Shown here: positions 11,792-22,477 of the stretch, piece after piece
Position numbering within the stretch: position 1 is the first letter of the stretch
How the letters are laid out: each line of letters starts with the position of its first letter
NCBI GenBank assembly: GCA_002081555.1
Contig: MZNV01001561.1
Span: 1-37,985 of the forward strand
Reading direction: 5' to 3'
Source of the DNA: Protostelium mycophagum
Lineage: Eukaryota > Evosea > Variosea > Protosteliida > Protosteliaceae
Length of the DNA: 37,985 bases
Notes under the pieces: generated by a model
The model's database searches: none
What the model was told of the DNA's origin: nothing
What the model saw: the letters and a program-made list of their open reading frames with translations, nothing else
Made by a program: the position numbers and the translations under genes

Positions 11792-13146
11792 ATAAATTTT
11801 GCTTCCACATCATCTTGCACACGATGCGCATCTGCAATCAATCATGGATCAATTTTGCAAAATATAACGACAAAAGGAAAGTGCAGTATGTGGCACAAAG
11901 TTAACTGTTGCTAAGGACTTGACCTGTTGCTATGAACCAGTCTGACCTCCACAAATTAAATGGATGGACTGCGTTTAGTTTCTTCTGATGCGCTCTGTTA
12001 ACCCTTAAACCCCCGGTTCGCGACTGACTGAGGTCCTAAATGTTGCCCGCAGTCAGTAGCAAATTACAGTTCATAAATGAGATAAATAAAGAAAACTTCA
12101 GATGCATCATTTTTATAATCTCCCTCTGATGGAGATGTTCAGAACACAGATGATGCGCCAGTATTTTCCATGTTGCTGGTGGTACCCACGAAATATGTCA
12201 CGCAGCACAGCAAAGTGTTTCATCCAGCCAAATGTTTGCTCTACAATTGATCAGTGCTGTGCGTACCACTTGCTAAAAGCCTTCTCTTGATCACTCAAAT
12301 CATAGATTTTTGTTTGTACATGTACAAGATTGTGACTTTGCTCCAAATGAGACCTCGATCGCAACTTTTAAACATGGACCGAGCTTTGGCGCATCAGGTT
12401 TGATGATTTGACATATAATGGTGACAAAGCTTGATAAAATCGGGATATTATGACGAAATTCATTATGTCACTTAGAATATTTAGAATGACTATATCCTTT
12501 AAATATTTGTCAATTGTAGTTTGCCACATCTCTGCAGTCCCGAACCGGGGTTAGTCCAACTGGTTCCTGGTCTCTTTCGCTGTTTCGTACGATTGTTCCG
12601 CAGTCAATCTCGGAATAACACGTACATACATACCAAATTGATGCTTCCTATCACCGAGAAATTGGCCGATGACACCGGGGCCCCGGAGCCCACAAAGGGC
12701 ATACCGTATCAGATGTAATTAACAGCGTTTTACACAGCATGATAGCAGTAAGATATAGAGCAGAAAATTGAGTCTTAAGCAAGAGCTGGAAATGTAACGA
12801 ATGCAAAGGAATGCGATCAGAGGAGACCAGCGATTTAGAGACTTCCGCTCTTGATTACGTGCGATCTTTTGCGATCTGACGTTGAAATGTGACGTTTAAG
12901 CCGTTACCCGCCACAATGTTTAAGACCCTATCCCCGAACTTGCGCGTGAGACTGTCCTATCAAGACTTATCTACTGGATAGATTGCAGAACAGTCTGCCA
13001 CTGCTTGTTTATCCCCAGTCAAAGTTGACTCGCTCAAATTTAACCCCGATATTTTTCCGATCCATCTAACCACTTATTCATTGAATTTCTCACAATGTTG
13101 CAAAAGGAGTCAAAGGTGACATGACTGCGGTAAGCTAACGTAGGCC
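11792..13146. other. Gene-poor spacer with transposon debris
   Basis: After the receptor stop there is an AATAAA-like signal (TTGAATAAATTTT) and about 1.3 kb without a credible intact gene. It holds a minus-strand transposase fossil (12113-12304). At 11999-12035 there is a TTAA followed by CCCTTAAACCCCCGG, which resembles an element end. A 65-codon plus-strand frame (12521-12718) has no recognisable domain. An ATG at 13095 could be an alternative start of the next gene through a 28-nt intron. Confidence 0.55.
12113..12304 (-). pseudogene. Fossil DDE transposase C-terminus, PIF/Harbinger-like
   Basis: The minus strand encodes VEQTFGWMKHFAVLRDIFRG and then a further stretch to a TAA at 12115-12113. 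The VE-x2-FG-x-(M/L)K-x-F-x-x-L(R) pattern is that of the third catalytic Glu region of DDE_Tnp_4 (Harbinger/IS5-like) transposases. Just upstream the same frame reads YDLSDQEKAFSKWYAQH and then an in-frame TGA. No N-terminal half or catalytic Asp motifs could be found above 12304. This looks like a 5'-truncated, inactivated DNA transposon copy. Family placement rests on one motif. Confidence 0.5.
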
Positions 13147-14161
13147 ATGCACGGTTGGAAAATACCAAGAGACATGGGGTTTGGATGCTGCAAAAAACAC
13201 TTCAAATCGGGCACGATGTTGCACAAGAGAGCCAGAGACATAGAATTTACAAGCTCAAGCGATGAAGAGATAGAGCTGCTGACAGAGGATGATATCGACT
13301 TTATGCAGAACATTCCTTACTTCTTGGACTGCATCAACATGACAACCGAGTATGGTTACGCCATGAGCGCCTCACAGGTGATGTGACGACTTCAATTCAA
13401 CTTGTGCTGACGTACCTTCTAGCCCACCTTCCGATCAAATAAACAGTCCATACCAGTATTAGGTGAGACCATTGAACAATCATTAAGGCCATCGTGACTT
13501 AATGTAACAGCTGGCCCACCACCAAAACGTGCTCGCAAAGAGAACCTGCCAGCTCTCCAGTTGTCGTCGAAGGTGGAAGAGGATACAATCACCAATTCTG
13601 GCACATTTTTTCTTCAGAGGAATCTTAGAGCTGAACAACGCAAATCTTACGAGGACGAAATCAGATATCTGACACCGAATCCAATAGTGCAGGTGCTCAG
13701 ACAAAGTGACACATCATCATGACCTCTGACACTTTGCCAGGTCGACAGCAACTGCGATCTATCTTGTGGCACAGTGAAAGTAGAGCTCTGCGACTTGGAT
13801 GGCAACTCTATCAAGACAGAAGACGCCGTGTTGATCAGCAGCACCGCGGAACAATACGTGCTCAACCCAGACACAAAGAGAACCAACAGAATGAAGCTTA
13901 GGGTGAGCACGTCAATGCAATCATTCCTTTGATTGGCAAAGACTCTTTCACACTTTGCAACGATTTATTTTGCATTGGAATATCTTGCTGACCTTAATAC
14001 AGATCTTGACAAAACGCACCGACAAATTCAAACTAAAATTTGTGATAATATACGCATCAGCAGCTAAGGAGGTGAAGAAAGAAGTGTTCTACTCCGGTGA
14101 ATTTGAGGTTGGATGCAGCAAGCGAAAGAAGGTGCCTGGGGGAGGCAAGAGAAAGGCATAA
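13147..14161 (+). CDS. Basic protein with possible CudA/STAT-like DNA-binding core
   Basis: Five exons join in phase: 13147-13377, about 13424-13462, about 13510-13691, about 13740-13902 and about 14004-14161. The N-terminal exon is acidic (SSSDEEIELLTEDDIDF). A basic motif GPPPKRARKE follows. Then comes a well-ordered region (TITNSGTFFLQRNLRAEQRK, IRYLTPNPIVQV) and beta-rich segments, one containing KFKLKFVIIYA. The tail is strongly basic, CSKRKKVPGGGKRKA, and looks like a nuclear localisation signal. The layout recalls a sequence-specific nuclear factor. The amoebozoan CudA family (distantly STAT-like) is my best guess, but I cannot confirm it from memory of motifs. An alternative start at 13095 would add MLQKESK through a 28-nt intron. 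Confidence 0.75.
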
Positions 14162-15388
14162 TGTAAAAATAAGATTATCCAGAGAACAAGTATAGGCGAG
14201 AGTATAAAAAACAATTTTACAACATTGCGTTCTTCTCTTCTACGTCAAGTGTTCTAACTGGGTGTTGGCATTCACTATTCTTTTCCACGGAAGACTAAAA
14301 CATTTCACTTTCTTCTCATTTGTTACATGCTGATCCGTCATCAAGAGACACATGCAGTGTCACTCACTTGGCCCGAAGATCTCTCACAATCGGTGACTTG
14401 GTGGACAATTACTCCATTTTTCGTCTTTTTTGGGCATTTCTTGGCATTTTTCGGGATGTCTGGGCACAGCTGGCAAAACTGCAACAAAGAATGGCATTTT
14501 ATGGAACGGAACGCTCGCGTGCCCAAAAATGCCAAAAGATGCAATCATGCACGATTTGTACCAGCAAGATCGCGCACAATAGGAATTTTCACACGCATTG
14601 TATATGGCGAATACCAAGACAGCGGTTTTGAGGATGAGTCCTCTCCCAGCAAGTGCACAACGGATCCACTCCAAGAAGGATGCACTGCTTAATGTAGCAT
14701 TACGGCACATGGTGGAAGAAATATGCTGATGGGACGTCTTTGGTGCAAAGTTTGCAGATGATCCTGTGTCTTCTCGGCAGATAGGTGTGGTCTTCGTCGT
14801 CAGCCATGGCTGTTGTGACGATTGCGAGCCAAAAATGCTCGTCTACACTTGCAATTCCTCGAAATGCACACAAGAGCGAATTATGCTGCTTTATTACCGT
14901 TTGTGCCAATTTATCGCAATGAGCCAAGAATTCCAGGAAGGCACCGAAAAATGCCGGGAAATGCTAATTGTCCACCAAGTCACGGCTGTGACAGCTGTAT
15001 TTCTGCATTTACTACCACAAGGCACCGCAATTCCTTACCGCAATCCGCAGTAACTGACGCGAAATTAACGTGCGACGGAACGTCACTTGGTGAAATGGTC
15101 ACGCGATCTTCAGGCGAAAAATTCATTCTGTCCTTCTTGAGATAAGATGGAAATTTGATTGCAGAAAATAACATATAGCTCAGATGAGAAATTCAGCAGC
15201 TCGACTCTTGAATCAATCATGACAGGAATATATACTCTTTTCGCTTTCAGAGGCGAAAGACTGTCAAATACGGCAGAATATCGGTGAAACCGGAAACGCC
15301 ACCGACATGTTAACCGCGTAAAGATATCCGTGTTTGACAAGCCACAGTTGCACACAAGTGTTCTCATTCTTTCTCGCACTCAACAAGC
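14162..15388. other. Spacer between the basic nuclear protein and the G8 protein
   Basis: Apart from the inverted repeat, this holds several overlapping reading frames on both strands (14320-15170). None has a family match or splice-consistent extension. A TATA-like AATATATACT at about 15225 lies roughly 160 bp upstream of the G8-protein ATG and may be its promoter. Confidence 0.4.
14384..14991. repeat. Imperfect inverted repeat spanning about 600 bp in the spacer
   Basis: The left arm 14384-14411 reads GTGACTTGGTGGACAATTA at its core. The right arm 14965-14991 is its reverse complement with the same 19-base core. Similarity continues inward weakly: both arms next hold GGCATTTTTCGG-type runs, and the encoded peptides (left plus strand, right minus strand) share DLVDN, AFL and QLAKL/KLAQ. 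It looks like two old inverted copies of one repeat, or a degenerate foldback element. No target duplication was found. Confidence 0.6.
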
Positions 15389-18300
15389 ATGACCATAGCT
15401 CTCTTGTTCTTTGCGCTGCTCTCTCTTGCACATGCTGCCTGTCCTCCGGATCTGTCCTCCTATACCACGTGGCCAACAGGTAGATTTTATGTGCAAGTAA
15501 TCTTTGGCTGACTCGGTCAGCGTGGAATGTAGCAGGAGGTGCTGTGACTATTGCTGCCTCACAGAAGGTGAGATGATTTAAGGAGGTACACTTATGGTGA
15601 GCAGATCATCGTGACCACATCTCCCAACGTAGTGCTCGGTGCCATCACTGTGAACGGAATATTGCGGTTTGCAGACGCAAACATCAAGTTCAATACCAGC
15701 AGCATTTTCATCAAGGCAGGAGGTGCTCTCATTGCTGGAACAGAAGAGTGTCCCATCACCAACAAGGTAAAATATAAAGAGACTGCCAGTTGGGTGATCA
15801 ACTCATGGTCATCAGTTATACTTCACTCTGCATGGAGCAGCTCCAACTCCGAGAAACAAAACTGTGATCGGAAATGACCCATATGGTAACACAGCATACG
15901 GAGCAAAGGGCAAGTATCCACCAAAACATTTATGGATTGATGTCCCATAGGTATCGTTGCCGCTTGGAACGCAACACTGCAGATGTATGGACAGTACCCC
16001 GGACTCACCTGGACCCACATCTCCAAGACTGCCGAGAATGGATCTTTAACGGTCACATTGGTGGCTCCAGTGAGCTGGAACAGGGGAGATGAAATATTCA
16101 TCACCAACACTGATCAATCAGAGGTGATCATGCATTTGAAATCATACGATTGACATGCAAACAGTCACTGGACAAAAACGTGTACCCTAAAATGAATTAT
16201 AAAGGCACGATCAGGCCTGATCAACACGAGAAGAGAATCATTGTAGCCATATCAGCTGATGGAAAAACTATCACGTTGAACTCTCCCTTGTTATTCAGTC
16301 ACTATGCAGATGCCAACATTAAAGCGGAAGTCGGGTAAGGCCTCCCTTTACCACGTACAATCGCTGACTCATCAGATTGCTGACACGTCGCATCGTGGTC
16401 CAAGGTGACGAACTATCTGAAAAAGAGGCATTTGGGGCACACATGCTGCTCAGACGAGGACCTACACCTGGTGCAACTGTCATCAGCGGAGTGGAATTCT
16501 ACCGAGTCGGACAGACCAATGTCTTGGGACGTTATCCTATACATTTTCACGTCAGCCATCTGCTCTATGGGATGGGAGTCAAGGCAGTCGGTAACTCAAT
16601 ACATAACAGCTATCAGAGATGTATCTCCATACACGGTGAGTAGCCACCGAAGCGACAACATAGCTGAAATGATACAGAGTCACATGGGCTGTTGATCAAG
16701 GACAATGTGGCCTTCAATATAGTGGGACATTGCTATTTTCTTGAGGATGGAAGTGAGATGGGAAACACACTGGATCACAACTTGGGGTCAAGAGTGTTAC
16801 CTATGATTCCTCCGCTCTTGTGAGTTTCCACAGATTCACAATCTAAGATGACATAAACACAGGTACCATGACAATCAACCATCTGTCTTTTGGATCTCCA
16901 ACCCAAATAACACTATCATAAATAACGGTGAGTCACAGATGCGAATATTGAATTGATATTCCTCAGCTGCATCTGGATCAAGCACAGGCTATTGGTATGC
17001 GTTGCCCTTATGGGCACCAAACGGTGCTGGTAAGGAGGCCTATCCAAATTTGAATGTGCGTGGTACTCCTTTCGGCCTTTTTTCCAACAATATAGCGCAC
17101 TCTGTGACAGGCTGGTGCATTGACGCTGCAACTGTAAGACATCACAATCTATCAATATATGGATATACTTTCATTATTGTAAACTAAATTCCTAGATGGA
17201 TGCCTATACGGGCTTATTAGTGGACGGTTGGGGAGGCTCAAATATTGTATGGCAAAATACTACCATTTACAAGTGTGGTGCAGGAGCTATCTGGAATAGA
17301 GGAAGACCAGCTGTGTTGAATGGTGGTTACTGGGCTGATTTTGGTGAGAAAATACGGATCTTTTATTTCATATCATGAGTGTCACTTTGATTCTTATTCT
17401 GGACAGGGGGATTAGGCCTCAACCCTCTCAATGGTCAGATAGTAACTAACATCACCCTGGTTGGCCGCTCTTCAAATATGTTAGTGTATTATTAGAACAA
17501 AAGAGACTGAATCCATTCAGCGGACTGTATGAACCACCTTCAGAGTCTTGCGGTATTGGTAATTATGACACTGGAGGTGCAACAGGATCGATAGGGTTAA
17601 CATTCATCAACTTTACGGTTCCCCAATACGGTGGTTTTTGCGATGGTATAGGTAAGTGCTGTGTCATTCTCATACCAAAAATCCAATTCGCTTCAGGAGC
17701 AAACCAGAATTATGCACCGGTCAACTGGGGTATCCGTAATAAGTTTGTCAACGCGAACCCTACCTTCACTACCGGAGGAAAATACGGATTCTATGGTGTC
17801 AGTATTCGGGCATTTTTGGACGATGGTTCTGGAAGCAAGGTACCTTACGGTGGGTTTTTGGCGGGATATCAACCTTACTGGAACGTTTCGAGTAACGGTG
17901 GGATTTGGGTTCAGAACTCAAACTCCATAACTATACCTTATTTCCATGGTGGATTGATGAAAATTGGATTTTTCGTAAGTGTTGATCCGGTAGTTGGATG
18001 TTGACCATTTCAGCAAATGCAAGGGGAGGTGCCAACGCTAGATGGCGTAAGATATGGGAAGTCCTTGTATCGCAAAGGAGTCTATGTGAGACCTCTGGGA
18101 CAGAACGGCACAGCTCCAGGCATTCATGGTGGGATTGATATAGGTCAACCCCTAAATGAAACTCATGGTCTCAGGAACTGATTGGGCTGGCGGCTACATG
18201 GTGACCCTCCCAAGCACAAAGATGTGGACTGTGATGCTCATATCATCGAACCAGATCAGAAGGAGTATGACATCCAATTTTACAATTGGCATAGAATTGG

Positions 18301-20089
18301 GCAAGAGAGGAGACTGGTCTATTTTGGCAATTCCCTTTAACGATTTCCCGGGGCCATTTCAAATGAAGATGAATTACAGCCCGTACGTATACCAACCTCT
18401 TTGATGAATAACAGTTATAGAAACTTGTTCACACCAGTCCAAGCCTTCAAAGATTTGGTGCTCAACACCTATTTTTGGAACACAGAAGACAAACATTTGT
18501 ATTTCCCTGTAACTTGTGGCGATCTCCCAGGATCGTTACAAAGTTACTATCGACCAGACTACTATAGATACGCTTCTGAATGCCAACTTCAAGTGAGTCT
18601 TTTATAAAAGTTCCAAGTAAATGACATGATGACAGTTCACATCCAACTATGCCTCCAATGCAAAAAATCTGACTTCAGATGCATACATATCACCTAAAGT
18701 CCCCACTGAAGTTCCAGCCTGGAGTTTGTTCACTAAATTCTCAGGACGCATGTATGACCAGGTGATCATCGGATTTTTTCACCATTGAATAAAACTTGTC
18801 GATATAAAGCTTATGATATTAGGCAACAGATGTCGGCGCTTTGGTGCAAGTACAGTTGTACAAAAAGGGTTTCAATGGCTTTCCTGCAATTGCGTGGCAG
18901 ACATACCAAAATCAGACAGACTACAACCATAGGGTATATTTCCGAGCAAATTAAGACATCTTTGACTGGAGCAGATACGCTTCAAGGACGCCAAAGGAAA
19001 TGTTCTGTGGAACACTGACTATGTATCGATGATCGGCACTGGGTATGAATATTGTTTTTCGTGACAAGTGTATTGGGCTTATGTCTTTAATCATCATGGA
19101 TTATCTGAATAGAATAGAAATGTGAGATATATCACAGCAGAATTTTGGAATCAAATCAACCAGGGGCAAGTGTATGTTGCTATGGATCTTAATGGTCAAG
19201 AGGTGATGTACACAAAACTTAATTATTATGGTGGGTATTGACACTTTATAGCTGATGAGAGGCCGCCTCCTTTCAGAGGACCCCAAGTCCAGCAGTATTA
19301 TGTCCGTCGCAAACAGTGGCTTCAGCTGCACTCCTCAGTCTAAAACCCTGTCTCTTTTCTCAGATGCATTGTATAATAGCACCATAAAGGTGTCTGCCTT
19401 CAGTGGATACACCCGTCCTGTCACCAGCAATGCGACCGCCTTTTGTGGAAATTTCTCGCTCTATGTGCCAAACACATATTCATACCAAAACCCTCTCAAC
19501 ATATCCATTCCGATGTGAGTCATAAGGCAATGTTTTTGTGATCTGATTGATGAACAGATTACCCTATGTACGTGTTGCAGACTACAGCAGTGTAGAGTTT
19601 GCAGTCAAGGGCAACGTGATTGACTTAATTATGGACTTGACAGTATGGTCTATAGATAAGCAGTCTGTGTTGAGAAAGGTGGAAGTGAGTGGATTGAACA
19701 ACTACAATAGAATTATAGACAGTCGTGGTTGGGCGATAGGTGAGTGGAAATATCACAGAATGATTTATCTCACCACTGCAGTTCGCATCCCTCTCAGCCT
19801 TTTGGGAGGCAGTTCAATCACCTCCATTGGGCTCTACTCCACAGTTATCAACCCAATGAATTCACAAGGTGTCTACCTTTTTGTTGATGAGCTTCGTCTC
19901 TCAGCAAATACTTCTACGGTTCCTGCACCCTCCTTCACGAGCTTTGTGACACCAACTGTGCGCAATGATGCCGCCTCCTCTCCAGAGTCATACGCCACTA
20001 CAGAGTTACTGTTGGTTGGATCCGCAAGCAGTACAGCAGTCCAGATCTTGATCTCAGCTGTATTGGCCATGATCCTGTCTGCAGTCTAA
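15389..20089 (+). CDS. Secreted/GPI-type G8-domain beta-helix protein, CEMIP/TMEM2/PKHD1L1-like
   Basis: Large protein (about 1,200 aa by rough count) in many exons, beginning with the signal peptide MTIALLFFALLSLAHAA. The next exons form a G8-like domain (WNVAGGAVTIAASQK, VNGILRFADANIKF, GGALIAGTEECPI). A right-handed beta-helix core carries the family hallmark GRYPIHFHV (about 16530), IHNSYQRCISIHG and GHCYFLEDGSEMGNTLDHN. This triad is typical of CEMIP/KIAA1199, TMEM2 and PKHD1L1; animal CEMIP and TMEM2 act in hyaluronan depolymerisation. A role in cutting or binding an extracellular polysaccharide is inference. The last exon (19559-20089) is beta-rich, then a Ser/Thr/Ala stretch and a hydrophobic end (VQILISAVLAMILSAV) with no cytoplasmic tail, suggesting a GPI anchor. 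One intron uses a GC donor at 15910. Confidence 0.86.
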
Positions 20090-20559
20090 TAACTACATAA
20101 AGCCTACATCATGATATTATTTTTATATTGCGTGTGTCGGTTTTTTTTTTGAAAACATGATGAACACTGGGAATGAAAAAAATCAAAAATCAAAAAGGTC
20201 TTCAAAAAACTGTTTAAAGTATCACAATTAATCATTACGTGTTTAGAGCATCATTGTACATATGAGTCTGGATTCTCCCATTGAATTTTCTGAATATGTT
20301 GTGGGTACCTGTGGGTCTGATGTATTTCAACACAGAACTAGGCATTCTGGGAACAAGAGGTCTTACCACTGACAGCTTTACACATAGCGACATACCTAAA
20401 CTATGCCAGAACACCAATTAGTGAACAAGAATATTAAAGAGAAGAACAGAATAAATTGTATCTCTAAACTCAATAGAATAGAAAACGACACAGCTCTGCA
20501 TAAGAGATGTTTTATTAGGCTATCTAACTGCACTTGGCGTTTCGGCCAATAAACCAATT
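20090..20559. other. Spacer between convergent G8-protein and cellulase genes
   Basis: It contains both 3' flanks. A minus-strand frame 20417-20235 (60 aa, basic, ending RIQTHMYNDALNT) has no recognised domain and may be chance. The poly-T run at about 20142 and the many ATAA/ATTAA strings fit 3' end signals. I see nothing else. Confidence 0.35.
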
Positions 20560-22274
20560 TTACAAACATTGTGAATAATCTGTGACACGTCAGATTTGAA
20601 AATTCAAATAAAAGCTCTTACAGGGGTTGCCGACCTGGCAAGTGTAGGGAGATTCACAGCAGGTGGGGCCGGTCCAGTTCTGACCCCCTGCATAGTCTCA
20701 TCACAACGAAAATCATCACAGTTTCATCACAATGAAAATCATGACTCACCGCATTGCTGCCAGTGGGCGGAGCAGTTGGGCTTGGGCGTTGTAGTGGTGG
20801 AATTCTTGGAAGTGGTGGGGGTGGGAGTGGGGGATTTGGTGGAGGTGGAGGTGGGAGTGGGGGATTTAGTGGAGGTGGGAGGGTTCTGCTTGGTGGGGTC
20901 AACAGGGTTTCCTGTATACTTCGACAACACATTAGTCCATTGTCTCGCAACCGCTCCAGATCTGCAGGTGTCAGACGACGAAATTTCCCTGAGATCTCAC
21001 TTTGGCTCCACGGTAAAGATATAATCTCCCCATTGTGGCCCAGCGGACCAGTAGGTCCACCCCGCCCAAGCGTCAGAATTTGACTCGATGTAGTTGAGCA
21101 AATTATTTCCCGCCGTGTCGCAGTTGTCGTTGGCGCCAAAACCAAATTCACTGAGGAACCCCTTCACTCTCTTGTCTTTCAACCACTGTGTCAATTTTCC
21201 CAGGATTGAGTTCGTGTCCCAGCCTCCCTGTAGGTGTCAAAATGACATCTGACACGTCATGTGACGTCATCACCTTGCAGCTGGGGTTGGTCCCGCTGTA
21301 CCCGTCATCGAGATATTGGTGGATATCGTAGGCAAAATTGTTCTGTGAATCGGTGATATTTGACATCACTTGGGCGTTGGGTGTTCCGTACCAGTTTTGG
21401 AACCAACTGAAAGCGTTTCAATCTTTCGTTCCCGTCTACAACGATAATTCTCTTTGAAGAAATAGTTGTACAATGGTGAAAATATTTTCTGCAAAAAGAG
21501 TGATTGTAGATCACCTGTGACCACCAGTCCAAGCGTTTCCAGGCACCTGAACTCGTCAGTTGTCATGATGCAGCCTCTATATCCTACCAGAATCAACTGT
21601 TTTGCACCGGCACTTCTGATCGCATTGAGACCTGCCTGCATTGCGACTTGTACGGACTCTGTGGAGACGCTGTTGGGCTCATTCATCAATCCAAAGATGA
21701 CCTTGTTGTTGGATACATAACGTGCAGCCAACATCCTCCACATTTGTTCGAAGGCTTGTACAGGCGTACCCTGCAGGAATGTTAGTGTTGTTTTCATCAA
21801 AGTTTTAAATTCAATTTGGGAAATGGATTGATATTATATCTCACAGCGCCGATCGGATTGTTTCTGTAGCGTATGTAATTGTGTGGCTCAATCAAAGCAT
21901 AAGCTCCCTTCTTTGTCGTGTAGTTCACAATAGAATCGAGATGACCGAGGTATCCCGATTCAAAAGCTCCATTTAAAGTAGGTTGAAGGCGTTCCTGGTA
22001 TGTATGAGATCAGATCTATGAAAGAGAGACCTTACCCATAAGAAGGGAATACGAAAGACATTCACTCCTCTCGACACAAACCAATCAATAGAGCTCTCTG
22101 CGGGCCACATGTAGTCCTTATTTAACGTACCTAATTGTTTTAGTGTTCATTTTTCGTCCATAAAAACTAACCTGGGAGAGATCCAGGAGCAAATTCTGCT
22201 CCTGCTTGGTTCACACCTCTATAGGTGACACCTGCAACGAGTCCAATGCTGAGTATGAGGAGTGTGGCTCTCAT
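20560..22274 (-). CDS. GH5 endoglucanase with C-terminal CBM1 cellulose-binding domain
   Basis: Secreted cellulase that cleaves internal beta-1,4-glucan bonds. The signal peptide MRATLLILSIGLVAGVTYRG starts at ATG 22274. The GH5 core shows GVNVFRIPFLW, the HNYIRYRN loop, the acid/base glutamate in FGLMNEPNS, the histidine in YDIHQYLD and the nucleophile glutamate in GFLSEFGFG. A trailing YWSAGPQWG follows. A Pro/Thr/Ser linker encoded by a 30-bp repeat leads to a CBM1. It reads CSAHWQQCGG, then QNWTGPTCC, YTCQVGNPYYSQCL. The final exon, 20579-20560, is only 20 nt and supplies YYSQCL plus stop, which completes the CBM1 disulfide pattern. The GH5_5-CBM1 layout is best known from fungi. It is convergent with the G8 gene and fits an organism that meets plant or microbial cellulose. 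Confidence 0.93.
20821..20880. repeat. Two tandem 30-bp units encoding the cellulase linker
   Basis: GTGGGAGTGGGGGATTTGGT begins both 20821-20850 and 20851-20880 (with G to A and end differences). On the minus strand each encodes a KSPTPT-type linker segment between GH5 and CBM1. Length may vary between alleles. Confidence 0.8.
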
Positions 22275-22477
22275 GTCTGCTTCGGAATGCAAATGTTGGT
22301 TTTGTGTCAGCTTTGAAGCGTGTCCCTATGGGGCCGCCCACCTGTAGTACACTGTAGTAGCACGATTAATTAACGTACAGCTCACGGTAACTACCGATGA
22401 TTGTACATAGATCAAAACAAAAAATAAAATAAAATATATTTATAATTTAAAGTTCATTTCCTCTGACCAAACTAAAT

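Noticed and set aside
12521-12718. 65-aa frame as a retroelement protease or gag remnant
   Set aside because: The DTGA string alone is not a protease motif; no flanking reverse transcriptase or terminal repeats were seen.
14320-15174. Several 60-120-codon frames taken as real genes
   Set aside because: Frames overlap on both strands, coincide with the inverted repeat and match no family.
20654-21194. Plus-strand Gly/Val-rich frames across the cellulase
   Set aside because: They are the antisense reading of the Pro/Thr linker and GH5 exons; the minus strand has the motifs and splice sites.
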